Made by a program: the position numbers and the translations under genes. From Planctomycetota bacterium (lineage in GTDB: Bacteria; Planctomycetota; PLA2): a stretch of 64,000 nt of DNA. The notes beneath the pieces are model-generated. The model searched no databases, had not been told where the DNA came from, and was given only the letters and a program-made list of their open reading frames with translations. Positions 40,797-49,493 of the stretch are shown in pieces (position 1 is the first letter of the stretch; each line of letters begins with the position of its first letter). The stretch lies in assembly GCA_021776735.1 (NCBI GenBank), contig JAJFFH010000066.1, forward strand, positions 145,849 to 209,848, read 5' to 3'.

Positions 40797-42524
40797 GTGC
40801 GGCTGCATGTATTGGCGACCGACTACGACGGCACCATTGCGTCGGAAGGCACGATGGACGGCGATGTACGCTCCGTTCTGGTGGAGGCCCGGGCAACGGG
40901 CATTGTCCTGCTGCTCGTGACCGGTCGCATCCGTGCGGACCTTGAGCGCCACCTCGATGAGCCGGAGCTGTTTGACTGCATTGTCGCGGAGAACGGCGCC
41001 GTGCTGTTTTTCCCCGATGTCGCGCGATCGGTCCGTCTCGGCTCGCCGCCGGCTCCCGTGTTTCTCGATGAGATGCGCCGTCGGGAGATCCCGTTCCTCG
41101 CGGGCGAATGCGTCGTCGAGATCGACGCGGCGCACGCACGCGACACGCTCGACGTCATCCGTGACCTCGAACTCCCGCTCGTCCTTGCGTTCAATCGCGG
41201 TCGCGCGATGGTGCTGCCGCAGGCGACGAGCAAGAGCACCGGTCTGCGCGAGGCGCTGCGCGCGTTGCGCCGCTCCCCGCACAACACCCTCGCGATCGGC
41301 GACGCCGAGAACGATCACGAACTGCTGCTCGCGGCCGAAGTCGGGGTGGCGGTCGAGTGGGGCAGCCGCGCACTGCAGGCGGTCGCCGACCGCGTCTTGT
41401 CCGGGTCCGGTCCCGCAGACATCGCTCCGTTTCTGCGCGAAGTCCTGCACAAGCGCCGAATCCAGCCGGGGGAGGCCGCACGGCGCCGCATTCATCTCGG
41501 CATCCGGCGCGGCGGCGAGCCGTTGGCGCTTCCCCCGCGCGACCGGACCATCCTCGTCACGGGCGATTCCTGCTCGGGCAAGTCGTGGGTCGCCGGGCTG
41601 ATCTGCGAGCAGCTCGTTTTGCAGCACTACTGCGTCTGCATCATCGACCCGGAGGGCGAGTACGCCGCGATCGAGTCGCTTCCGGCCGTGGTCGTCTTCG
41701 ACTCCAAGCCGGCGCCGCCCGACCTCGACGACATCGAGCGCGCGCTTCGCTACCCGGACGTCAGCGTGGTCGTAGATCTGTCGCCGCTGGGCGCGGAACA
41801 AAAAGTCGACTACGCGCGGCGCCTCCTTGAGCGGCTCCAGGAGCTGCGCCGCTCGACCGGCCTGCCGCACCGGATCGTCGTGGACGAGGCGCACTACTTC
41901 CTGCACGACGCCGAAGCGGCGGCCGCCCTCGACCTCGACCAGGGCGGTTTCCTGTTCGTCAGCTATCGGCCTTCCCTGATCGATTCCGCCATCGTCGACT
42001 CCGCCGACATCGTCGTGGCGACGCGGTTGTCGGAACCCGACGAGGCCGCGGCGCTGCAGGGCCGGTTTCGCGACACGGACGGCGACGGCGAGTGGCGGGA
42101 ACGTCTTGCGGCGCTCGGCGTCGGCGAGGCTGCGCTTTTGCCGGGGCCCGCGGAGTTCGGTGGGCAACTCGTGCCGTTCTCCGTCTCACGACGCCTGACG
42201 TCGCATGTGCGCCACCGCGACAAGTACCGAACCGTCCCCGTATCGCTCGACCACGCGTTCGTGTTTCGCGGTGCCGGCCGTGTGCCACGCACCGCCCGGA
42301 CCCTGGAGGAGTTCATCACGGAGCTCGGCGAGCACCCGGTCTTCGGTGGGCACCTGAGGGCCCACGACTTCTCGCGCTGGCTGCGTGGCGTGTTTGCCGA
42401 CCGCGCGCTCGCCACACGCATCGAGGCGATCGAACGCGAGTGGGTGCGGAACCCGGACGCGCGGGTGCACGAGCGCATCGTCGCGGAGATCCGCGATCGA
42501 TATCCTGAAGACTCGGATGAGTAG
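40797..42524 (+). CDS. HAD-IIB phosphatase fused to HerA/DUF87-like ATPase
   Basis: 575 residues from a GTG. Residues 1-220 are a Cof-type HAD phosphatase: LATDYDGTIASEGTM (nucleophile Asp), LLVTGRIRADLE, and NTLAIGDAENDHELLLAAEV. Residues about 245-450 are a P-loop ATPase: Walker A TGDSCSGKSW, the HerA-like IIDPEGEYAAIESL, and Walker B RIVVDEAHYFLHD, then SYRPSLIDS. A helical C-terminal domain follows. HAD-IIB enzymes often act on sugar phosphates such as trehalose- or glucosylglycerate-phosphate. HerA-like ATPases usually move DNA or act as signalling or defence ATPases. The link between them is unclear. A near-exact dispersed repeat encodes EGTMDGDVRS near the N-terminus. Confidence 0.8.
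   Translation: MRLHVLATDYDGTIASEGTMDGDVRSVLVEARATGIVLLLVTGRIRADLERHLDEPELFDCIVAENGAVLFFPDVARSVRLGSPPAPVFLDEMRRREIPFLAGECVVEIDAAHARDTLDVIRDLELPLVLAFNRGRAMVLPQATSKSTGLREALRALRRSPHNTLAIGDAENDHELLLAAEVGVAVEWGSRALQAVADRVLSGSGPADIAPFLREVLHKRRIQPGEAARRRIHLGIRRGGEPLALPPRDRTILVTGDSCSGKSWVAGLICEQLVLQHYCVCIIDPEGEYAAIESLPAVVVFDSKPAPPDLDDIERALRYPDVSVVVDLSPLGAEQKVDYARRLLERLQELRRSTGLPHRIVVDEAHYFLHDAEAAAALDLDQGGFLFVSYRPSLIDSAIVDSADIVVATRLSEPDEAAALQGRFRDTDGDGEWRERLAALGVGEAALLPGPAEFGGQLVPFSVSRRLTSHVRHRDKYRTVPVSLDHAFVFRGAGRVPRTARTLEEFITELGEHPVFGGHLRAHDFSRWLRGVFADRALATRIEAIEREWVRNPDARVHERIVAEIRDRYPEDSDE
40850..40867 (+). repeat. Dispersed repeat, near-exact copy
   Basis: One core mismatch. Encodes TMDGDV in the HAD domain. 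Confidence 0.65.
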
Positions 42525-42528
42525 GATT

Positions 42529-42580
42529 CGCAAATGGGGGGGCGGGGGCAACGGGCGTCCCCCGCCCCCCTCAGTTTGCG
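42529..42580. terminator. Very strong G-rich hairpin between convergent genes
   Basis: Outer arms CGCAAA / TTTGCG enclose GGGGGGCGGGGG and its complement CCCCCGCCCCCC around a short loop. It lies between the HAD/HerA gene and the convergent LOG gene, so it could end transcription from either side. The G runs could also form a quadruplex. Confidence 0.65.
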
Positions 42581-42595
42581 TTTCTCAAGGACGCT

Positions 42596-43324
42596 TCAAG
42601 TGTGGTTTTCTCCCGACCCGATGTGCGTGAGGACATCGTCGATCGAGTCGGTGACGATCAGGCGGTCGAAGTCGCTCTGCTCGATCGTGCCCTGCGCGAT
42701 CATGCGATCCCGCAGGAAATCGAGCATCGGGGTCCAGAACGCCCGGTCCACTAGGATGATCGGGAAGCGTTCGATCTTGCCGGTCTGGATGAGCGTCGCG
42801 GTTTCAAAGATCTCGTCCAGCGTGCCGAAGCCGCCCGGGAGCGCGATGAACGCGCTCGAGTACTTCACAAGCATCACCTTGCGGACGAAGAAGTAGCGAA
42901 ACGTGATCCACGAATCGAGGTACGGGTTCGGTTTCTGTTCCCTGGGCAACTCGATGTTGCAGCCGAGCGACAGGCCGCCGGCCTCTTTCGCGCCGCGGTT
43001 TGCCGCTTCCATGATGCCCGGTCCGCCGCCGGTCATGACCGTCAAGCCCGCACCGGCGAGGGCGGTGCCGAGCGCGCGCGCCTGGGTGTAGGACGGGTCG
43101 GTGTCGGTGAACCGCGCCGAGCCGAAGACCGTCACGCAGGGGCCGACGCGCCGGAACTTTCGATAGCCGCGGAGCAGCTCCCGGAAGATGCCGAACGCCC
43201 GCCATATCTCCGTGATCCCGCGGGACCGGCCTTCCAGCAGGCGTTGTTCGTGCTCGGTGCGGGGTTGCTTGCCCCACTCGGGTTCGCGCCCGGTAGCGGG
43301 GGGCGGCGTTTGTCCGGCGGCCAT
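42596..43324 (-). CDS. LOG family protein (TIGR00730)
   Basis: 242 residues. The Rossmann-type nucleotide motif VMTGGGPGIMEAANRGAKEA and the family signature ALPGGFGTLDEIFE are clear. LOG proteins are phosphoribohydrolases that release bases from nucleoside monophosphates; many bacterial members have no known cytokinin role. An N-terminal extension of about 30 residues is Pro/Glu-rich. It is divergent from the SDR gene. Confidence 0.92.
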   Translation of the reverse strand: MAAGQTPPPATGREPEWGKQPRTEHEQRLLEGRSRGITEIWRAFGIFRELLRGYRKFRRVGPCVTVFGSARFTDTDPSYTQARALGTALAGAGLTVMTGGGPGIMEAANRGAKEAGGLSLGCNIELPREQKPNPYLDSWITFRYFFVRKVMLVKYSSAFIALPGGFGTLDEIFETATLIQTGKIERFPIILVDRAFWTPMLDFLRDRMIAQGTIEQSDFDRLIVTDSIDDVLTHIGSGENHT

Positions 43325-43465
43325 TGGCCCGCATTATTCACGACCATGCGGGTTCTGGCCGGTCCATATCGCCGATCCCAGACAGCGGAGTCACGGGTCT
43401 CGCGTACGCATCGGGTCGATACTCCGCGTGGCCATGGATAATGCGGGCGCGGTAGAGTACCGGCG

Positions 43466-44227
43466 ATGAAGATCGATCTCACACAAAAGAGCGTGCTCGT
43501 CACCGGCGGCAGCTCGGGTATCGGCAAGGCGATCGCGCAGCGCGCGGTCGAGGCCGGGGCCAAGGTGGCGATCACCGGGCGTCGCGCGGCGGTCTGCGAG
43601 GCCGCGGCAGCCGAGATCGGCGCGCTCGCGCTGGCCGGGGACGCGCGGGACGGCGACGCCTGCCGCGCCGCGGTTGCGGCATGCGTGGAGCGCTTCGGTG
43701 GACTAACCACGCTCGTGAACAGCGCCGGCGTGATCGGCGGCGGCGGCACGGCGGACACCGATGCCGACGAGTGGGCGCGGATCGTGTCGATCAACCTCGA
43801 CGGCACCGTCGAGATGTGCCGCGCTGCACTCGAACCGCTCAAGCAGGCGGGCGAAGGAGGCGCGATCGTCAACCTGTCGTCGGTGTGTGGCACGCGCCCG
43901 TTCGCCCAGGTCACGGCGTACTGCGTCGCGAAGGCGGCCGTCGACATGTACACGCAGTGCCTCGCGCTCGAACTCGCGGAGCACAAGGTGCGGGTCAACG
44001 CGATCGCCCCCGGCGTGGTCCAAACGAACCTGCATACGGTCACGAACGCGGTCGAAGATTACGACGCATTCCTGGCGCGCAGCAAGGAGACGCACCCGCT
44101 CGGCTCGGTCGGCCAACCCGACGACGCCGCCTGGATGGCGTTGTACCTGATGTCGGACCAGGCCCGCTGGGTCACCGGCGGCGTATTCCCCCTGGACGGC
44201 GGCCGCGCCTGTTTGAGCGCCCGGTAG
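43466..44227 (+). CDS. Short-chain dehydrogenase/reductase
   Basis: 253 residues of classical SDR type: cofactor motif TGGSSGIGKA, NSAG, catalytic Ser in VNLSSVCGTRP and YxxxK as YCVAK. NAD(P)-dependent oxidoreductase of unknown substrate. It has no operon partner: 93 bases separate it from the lipoprotein downstream. Confidence 0.92.
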   Translation: MKIDLTQKSVLVTGGSSGIGKAIAQRAVEAGAKVAITGRRAAVCEAAAAEIGALALAGDARDGDACRAAVAACVERFGGLTTLVNSAGVIGGGGTADTDADEWARIVSINLDGTVEMCRAALEPLKQAGEGGAIVNLSSVCGTRPFAQVTAYCVAKAAVDMYTQCLALELAEHKVRVNAIAPGVVQTNLHTVTNAVEDYDAFLARSKETHPLGSVGQPDDAAWMALYLMSDQARWVTGGVFPLDGGRACLSAR

Positions 44228-44320
44228 TCGGCGTGGGGCAGGGGGGCCCGGGGGCCACGATCGGTTTCGGGTTACACTGCTCGTTCCTGCCTGGCGGCCC
44301 CTTCAGGATCCGGGGTCACG

Positions 44321-46051
44321 ATGACAAACACGTTTGCCTTTCTCATCGCTGCGGCGCTTGTTACCGCGGGATGCGGCAGCGACCATGAGACCGGCGCCGC
44401 GACGAGTTCGGCGAATGCTCCCAAGTCGACAGATTGGCCTGAGGCCGGGGATCCCTACTCGGTTGCGGGCCGGGTCACCGACAGTACGGGACATCCGCTT
44501 GCCGGGGTCAAGATTCATTTGGGCCAGGTCAACGGTTGCCTGATTCAGGGTCCGGGCGGCGAAGCGACCACGGGCTCTGACGGTGGGTTCCGAATCGATG
44601 GCCTCGCCCGTGCGGGCTGTCACGTGTGGATTGCGATGGATGGCTACGCCCGCTTCCGTGGAGATGTTCCTCCGGGAGAAGGAGCGATGTCCGTTACGCT
44701 CCACCGACCGGGTTTGGTCGAGGGGGTCGTCGTGGGCCCCGCCGGCACACCGGTGTCCGCGCGTATCGAGAATCGCACGGACGAACTACCGGTGTTCGGC
44801 AACTATCCGTCGATCGAGATCGATGCAAGCGGCCGTTTCCGGTACGACGGTTTGCCGCCCGGTCGTTTCCACATCCGCGTGTACACAAACGAGGGCCACG
44901 AGGCGGATCTGGAGTTGAATCTCGTGGCGGGGGAGGAGCGTCGCGGTCTTCGCCTGACGCCGGCGTCACCTTGGGACTCGTACGCCCGCATCCGGGTCCG
45001 GGACGCGGCCGGCAAACGGGTCGATCCCGCGACGCTGAAGTTCTTTTGCTCCGACCTCCGCCCGCATGTCGTGCCGGATGGGGACGGGCTGTTGCTCGCC
45101 TACCGCCATGATCCGGGCACGCCGGCGACCGTGCGCATTTGGAGGAACGAGGAGCCCGTTGCGAGCGCCTTCCTGAAGAGCGCCTCGTTACCTATTGCCG
45201 CGTCCACAGACATCGTCTTGCAACGGCCGGTCCATGTCCGGTTCGAAGCAGATCCTCCCGCCGAGGGCGGCACGATCGATGCGTCCATCTGGTTCGGGGA
45301 TTGGGAGCTCGAAGGTCCGCTCGAGCGCCTGTCGCCCTCGTGCGTCTACGACATCTCGGTTTGTGCGCGGGGCCGGATGACTTGGACCCGTTTCGACTGG
45401 CGCCCGCCCGCTCGGGACGGCGTTGTGAGCGTCCCGTTACCGGCGCGAGCGACCGAAGACGCGGACGGCGAGCGCAAGTCCACGGCCGTCGATCGCGAGC
45501 CGCGCCGCGTGCGGGGCAGGGTGCTCGACGAGTCGGGAGACCCAGTCGGCGGAGCCAGAATCTCGTTTCTTCGCGCGCGCCGCGCGGGCAAGGATCCCCT
45601 CGATTGTGAGGATTGCCGTGACGCCTACGCCGAGACATACTCGCATGCGGACGGTCGGTTCGGATTCAGGGTGCCTGGAGCCGCTGGGTTCCTGTTCGTT
45701 CAAAAGAGTGGGTTCGGAATCACACCCGTCCAATGGGACGGTCGAGCTTCACGCGTTGATGTCACCTTGCCGCGACCCGCGTTGCTGAGCGTGACCGGTG
45801 AACGCGGACCGGCTCGCGATGACGTCTTGTGGATCTGCGCGATTCGCTGGCCCCGGATTCATCCCACCGCGGTCTGGTTGACCGATTGGCTGCCTCTCGA
45901 ATTGGAGGTTGCTCCCGGTCTGGTCGAGGTGACCGGCCGTTTCAAGCCGTACAAGATCACCGAACTCTTGCGACCCGAGCATATCGGCGAGCGCGTGCGC
46001 TCGGTCAGGTGTGCGCAAGGCAAGACCACCGAAGTAGCTTTCCGACGTTAA
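44321..46051 (+). CDS. Lipoprotein with carboxypeptidase-regulatory-like domains
   Basis: 576 residues. Signal peptide and lipobox (AALVTAGCGSD, Cys near residue 18). Residues 46-120 form a CarboxypepD_reg-like beta sandwich (VAGRVTDSTGHPLAGVKIHL), a second is at about 130-200, and a third at about 395-480 (VRGRVLDESGDPVGGARISF). No enzymatic motif. Such proteins are surface-exposed and may bind carbohydrate or proteins. The stop overlaps the A run of the leftward terminator of the PepSY-like gene. Confidence 0.8.
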   Translation: MTNTFAFLIAAALVTAGCGSDHETGAATSSANAPKSTDWPEAGDPYSVAGRVTDSTGHPLAGVKIHLGQVNGCLIQGPGGEATTGSDGGFRIDGLARAGCHVWIAMDGYARFRGDVPPGEGAMSVTLHRPGLVEGVVVGPAGTPVSARIENRTDELPVFGNYPSIEIDASGRFRYDGLPPGRFHIRVYTNEGHEADLELNLVAGEERRGLRLTPASPWDSYARIRVRDAAGKRVDPATLKFFCSDLRPHVVPDGDGLLLAYRHDPGTPATVRIWRNEEPVASAFLKSASLPIAASTDIVLQRPVHVRFEADPPAEGGTIDASIWFGDWELEGPLERLSPSCVYDISVCARGRMTWTRFDWRPPARDGVVSVPLPARATEDADGERKSTAVDREPRRVRGRVLDESGDPVGGARISFLRARRAGKDPLDCEDCRDAYAETYSHADGRFGFRVPGAAGFLFVQKSGFGITPVQWDGRASRVDVTLPRPALLSVTGERGPARDDVLWICAIRWPRIHPTAVWLTDWLPLELEVAPGLVEVTGRFKPYKITELLRPEHIGERVRSVRCAQGKTTEVAFRR

Positions 46052-46082
46052 AAAAACCCGGTCGGCGCGGGGCCGACCGGGT
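46050..46082 (-). terminator. Rho-independent terminator for the PepSY-like gene
   Basis: Ten-base-pair stem CCCGGTCGGC / GCCGACCGGG with loop GCGGG. On the minus strand it is followed by seven T. It closes the two-component/lipoprotein cluster. Confidence 0.9.
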
Positions 46083-46117
46083 GGATCGATTGGTCTCGAA
46101 CGGTTCGACGGCGAGCG

Positions 46118-46444
46118 CTAGTCGCCGTCGTCGTCCTCGTCATCATCCTCGTCTTCTTCTTCGACTTCGAGGACCTTGCCGTTCGCATCGACTTCGACTT
46201 CGTATTCCTTGCTGTTGGCTTCGCCTTCGAGAGTGTAGATGGTCTTGCCGTCTTCCACTTCGGTTACGGCCTCTTCGATCTCCAGGCCCGGGACCGCCTT
46301 GCGTGCGGCGGCGAGAACCTTGTCGGGAACCTGGTCCAGTGCGATTTCGGTTTCGTCGTCCTCGTCGTCGCGGTGGCCGCCCGTGGTCAGGCAACCCGTG
46401 ATCACGAGCAGCGACAAGAGCGGCAGCCAGTGGATCTGTTTCAT
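46118..46444 (-). CDS. Small PepSY-like lipoprotein with acidic tail
   Basis: 108 residues. Signal peptide with lipobox (LLSLLVITGC, Cys near 18). The mature part holds one PepSY-like unit (DQVPDKVLAAARKAVPGLEI, then YTLEGEANSKEYEVEVDANG) and ends in a run of Asp and Glu. PepSY proteins often accompany two-component systems and may be periplasmic inhibitors or metal- or peptide-binding factors. It is the last gene before the terminator. The internal ATG at 46444 is chosen because it starts the signal peptide. Confidence 0.85.
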   Translation of the reverse strand: MKQIHWLPLLSLLVITGCLTTGGHRDDEDDETEIALDQVPDKVLAAARKAVPGLEIEEAVTEVEDGKTIYTLEGEANSKEYEVEVDANGKVLEVEEEDEDDDEDDDGD

Positions 46445-46505
46445 GGTCTCTCCTGTGTTTCGTGCCTTTGTGAAGCGCGGCGCAGACATCGCCGTCATGA
46501 CCTGT

Positions 46506-48551
46506 CTAGTCGCTGATTCGCTCCGCCGGCTCCTCGCCGGTGAGCGACTCCTCTAGCACGATGCCGATCCCGGGTGCGAAGTATTTGTACTCGAGCGCGC
46601 CCGGCTCAAGGGACGTCCATTCGAGAATCTTGTAGCAGTTCTGGTATTCGACGCCGTCCGCCGTCACGGTGACGCCGGTGGCGACGACGATGGCCATGTC
46701 TTCGGCCTCGTCCTCGTAGAACTCCTGGTAGTACGACATGCCGACGATGGGCGTCTCCCACATCTGGACGCCGGGGACGGCGCCATCGACGCCCGACTCC
46801 CACGAGCCACCGTCGTCGGTCGCGATGAGATTGTCGTCGTCGTCGTACTCGAACTCGGTCGAGTCCTCGCCCATGTACCAGACGCGGCCGGAGTCGTCCT
46901 GCGCGTACCAGTCCTCCGTGTCTTCAATCAAAAGGCCGTCCACGAACACGCGGTCACGCACGACGAGGCACTCGACGCCGTTGACCACTCTTGTCGCGGC
47001 CTCGACCTCGATCATGATGACCTCGAGGCCGTCCTCGGTGTCCTTTTCGACGGTGTAGGTGGTGCCGAACGCGTGCGGGAAGTACGGGTTCGAGAGGTTC
47101 GTGGGATTGGTGAAGACCGCAGCGTCGAAGTCCGCGAGGCTCGAGTCGTTCGTGACGAACTCGCCGATGACGTCGATGGGAGTGTTGTTGTCGAACGGGA
47201 GCTTACGCTCGCGCACGACGCCGAGGCCCGGCGCGTAGAACTTGAACTCGACCGACTCGGGCTCGAAACGGTTCCACTCCAGAATCTGGACGCAGTTGTT
47301 GTAGACCACCCCGTCTTGGCCCGCGACGGTCACACCCAGCGCGGCAACGTACGCCTGGTCCTCGGCCTCGTCCTCCCAGAACTCCTGGTGATAGGCGAGT
47401 CCGACCGTCGGGTTGGCCCACATCTGGATGCCGGGCACAGCGCCCTCGACGCCGGACTCCCAGGAGCCATCATCGTCGGTCGCGATGACGTTGCCGGCGT
47501 CGTCGTGCTCGAAGTTGACGACCTCCTCGCCCATGTACCAGACGTTGCCGTCGTCGTCCTGCGCGTACCAGTCCTGCGTGTCCTCGACGAGCAGGTCGTC
47601 GATGAATACGCGATCACGCACGATCACACACAGCACGCCATTGACCAGGCGCGTCTCGTCGAGCACGTCGATCACGATAATCTCGGTCTCGTCCTCGCCT
47701 TCGTTGACGAACGTCCGCGTCGTCTCGGTCCGCAGCGGCCAGTACTGGTTGGTGATGGTCGTCGGGTTGCTGAACGTCGCCGCGCCGAAGTTCGGCACGC
47801 TGCTCGCGACCGGGTCGAACCAGCCGCGCAGTTCGCCGCGATCGGAGCCGTCCGTCTTCTGCTCGACCACGAGGCCCACGCCGCGGGCGTAGAACTTGAA
47901 CTCCTCGGTGCCCGGATCCAGCGGATTCGTGTCGCGCGTCTGAAGGCAGAGGTGGCTCGAGCCGTCGGAGAGCGTGACGCGCACGTCGAGGGCGACGATC
48001 TCGCCCCGGTCCTCGGCCTCGCCGGGACGGTTCTCCTGCGCGTACTTGTCGCCGACGATGAGCGTCGCCTTCATGACGATGCCGGGCAGGGCGCCGTCGA
48101 TGCCGGCTTCCCAGGAGCCCTCGTTGTCGGTTCCGATGAGGTTGTCGTCGTCGTCATACTCGAAGTTCGTGACCTCCTCGCCCATGTACCAGACGTTTCC
48201 GTCCTTGTCCTGGGCGTACCAGTCCTCCGTGTCCTCGAGCAGGAGATCGCCGAGATATACGCGGTCGCGCACAACGGCGCACTCGACGCCCGCGACGAGA
48301 CGCGTCCTCTCCAGGATCTCGATGACGATCGTCTCGGTGCCGTCCTCGGAGTCCGCGGTGTAGATGTGGACGGAGCCCGGCGCGAGCGGGAAGTACGGGT
48401 TGCCGACGATTGCCGATGCAGCGGCGAACAGCACGACGCTGAACGCGGGTTCCGCGGGATCGCCCGTTTTCTTGGAGCTGTTGCAGCCGCCGAGCAGCAG
48501 CCCCGCTGCGGCGAGCAGCGTCAGGAGTCGAAGTTGAAAAAAGCGGGTCAT
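46506..48551 (-). CDS. Lipoprotein of three tandem repeat domains
   Basis: 681 residues. Signal peptide with lipobox (AGLLLGGCNSS). The rest is three copies of a domain of about 200 residues (roughly 50-245, 263-460 and 478-675). Each has NPYFPLAPG or similar, a stretch like ETIVIEILERTRLVAGVECA, then DWYAQDxxGNVWYMGEExxxFEYD, GSWExGxxGxxPGI, and a closing EFKFYAxGxGxVxE. I do not recognise the family from a named enzyme. The upstream lipoprotein has one divergent copy. The acidic clusters suggest calcium or other cation binding, as an inference. Confidence 0.85.
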   Translation of the reverse strand: MTRFFQLRLLTLLAAAGLLLGGCNSSKKTGDPAEPAFSVVLFAAASAIVGNPYFPLAPGSVHIYTADSEDGTETIVIEILERTRLVAGVECAVVRDRVYLGDLLLEDTEDWYAQDKDGNVWYMGEEVTNFEYDDDDNLIGTDNEGSWEAGIDGALPGIVMKATLIVGDKYAQENRPGEAEDRGEIVALDVRVTLSDGSSHLCLQTRDTNPLDPGTEEFKFYARGVGLVVEQKTDGSDRGELRGWFDPVASSVPNFGAATFSNPTTITNQYWPLRTETTRTFVNEGEDETEIIVIDVLDETRLVNGVLCVIVRDRVFIDDLLVEDTQDWYAQDDDGNVWYMGEEVVNFEHDDAGNVIATDDDGSWESGVEGAVPGIQMWANPTVGLAYHQEFWEDEAEDQAYVAALGVTVAGQDGVVYNNCVQILEWNRFEPESVEFKFYAPGLGVVRERKLPFDNNTPIDVIGEFVTNDSSLADFDAAVFTNPTNLSNPYFPHAFGTTYTVEKDTEDGLEVIMIEVEAATRVVNGVECLVVRDRVFVDGLLIEDTEDWYAQDDSGRVWYMGEDSTEFEYDDDDNLIATDDGGSWESGVDGAVPGVQMWETPIVGMSYYQEFYEDEAEDMAIVVATGVTVTADGVEYQNCYKILEWTSLEPGALEYKYFAPGIGIVLEESLTGEEPAERISD

Positions 48552-48609
48552 GCCAAGTGTCCTTTCCGGCGTGTTGTTGTCTACCGAAAGGACAGGGTAG
48601 GAGCCGCGA

Positions 48610-48625
48610 CTTAGCCCCGGCTGAG
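48610..48625. promoter_or_regulatory. Direct-repeat box upstream of the three-repeat lipoprotein
   Basis: CTTAG (48610) and CTGAG (48621), an 11-base period, 59-74 bases before the ATG. Similar pairs precede the response regulator and the other lipoprotein genes. Confidence 0.5.
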
Positions 48626-48659
48626 CGCGCGCTTGTTTCTCGCTTGGGTTCGACGCAAC

Positions 48660-49436
48660 TCAGCGCTGCTCGACTCGGCGCTGCTCGACGAGCATCAGGT
48701 CGATGCGTCCATCGACGCTTTGTTCCGAGACGAGCCCGACGCTCGGCGCGTAGATGATGATGTCGGTGTCATCGGGATCGTCGGGGTTTTCGACGAGTTC
48801 GGCACCGAGTTGAAAAACGCCGGCGGGAACCACGATCGCCACGGACAGGGAGCGCACGATGAACACGTCCGACACGGCTCCGCTCTCGCCGAAGAACACG
48901 TCGCCGATCTGCGGACTGGCGCCGAGGTAGATCCACGGCTCCGCGCCGTTGTCGCCAACGCGCCACGAGTCGTCTTCCATCACGAACAGACCGGCGTCGT
49001 CGCGCTCGAACGTGTGCTCGCCGAATTTCCAGAGGTTGCCCGACTCATCGAGCGCGAACCACTCGGTGGTGACCTCCGCGAGCTCGCCGTCGAGGTACAC
49101 CTCCTGGTACACCGCCGTGCACGCGACACCGTCGATCGTCTCGCGCGCCCGCAGAACCGTCACGTCGTCGCGACGGTGCCGGCCCTCGCTGTCGCCCTCG
49201 TAGACCCGAAACAGGCCGGGCGTCAGAGGGAACAGGGGGTGATCGCCGGACTCGATAAACAAGGGGGGGGCGGGGGCGGGCGCTTCGGTTGGCGCCGGAT
49301 CGGGCGCCGTCGTCGTCGTCGTGGCGGGCGGGTTGCCCGGAAGTGCCGTTTCAACCGAGGACTCGATGTCGTCGCTTTTTCGGACGCAGCCGACGAGTCC
49401 AAGGACCAACGGGAGTAAAACGAGAACGCACCTCAC
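48660..49436 (-). CDS. Lipoprotein with a single related repeat domain
   Basis: 258 residues from a GTG with a perfect AAGGAGGT ribosome site. Lipobox LVLGLVGC. A Thr/Pro/Ala-rich linker (TTTTTAPDPAPTEAPAPAPP) leads to one domain like those of the downstream protein: HPLFPLTPGLFRVYEGDSEG, then TTEWFALDESGNLWKFGEHT and DDSWRVGDNGAEPWI. It lies between the histidine kinase and the three-repeat lipoprotein, so the two were probably derived from one ancestor. Confidence 0.85.
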   Translation of the reverse strand: MRCVLVLLPLVLGLVGCVRKSDDIESSVETALPGNPPATTTTTAPDPAPTEAPAPAPPLFIESGDHPLFPLTPGLFRVYEGDSEGRHRRDDVTVLRARETIDGVACTAVYQEVYLDGELAEVTTEWFALDESGNLWKFGEHTFERDDAGLFVMEDDSWRVGDNGAEPWIYLGASPQIGDVFFGESGAVSDVFIVRSLSVAIVVPAGVFQLGAELVENPDDPDDTDIIIYAPSVGLVSEQSVDGRIDLMLVEQRRVEQR

Positions 49437-49455
49437 GCGTACCTCCTTGAGCCTT

Positions 49456-49493
49456 CCTGAAGCTTGCCTGACGAACCTTAGGATTCGCTTAGC
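49456..49493. promoter_or_regulatory. Direct-repeat boxes upstream of the single-repeat lipoprotein
   Basis: CTTAG at 49477 and 49488 (11-base period), plus CCTGA at 49456 and 49467 (also 11). They lie 20-57 bases before the GTG and overlap the 3' end of the kinase gene. The spacing is typical of OmpR-class regulators. Confidence 0.6.
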
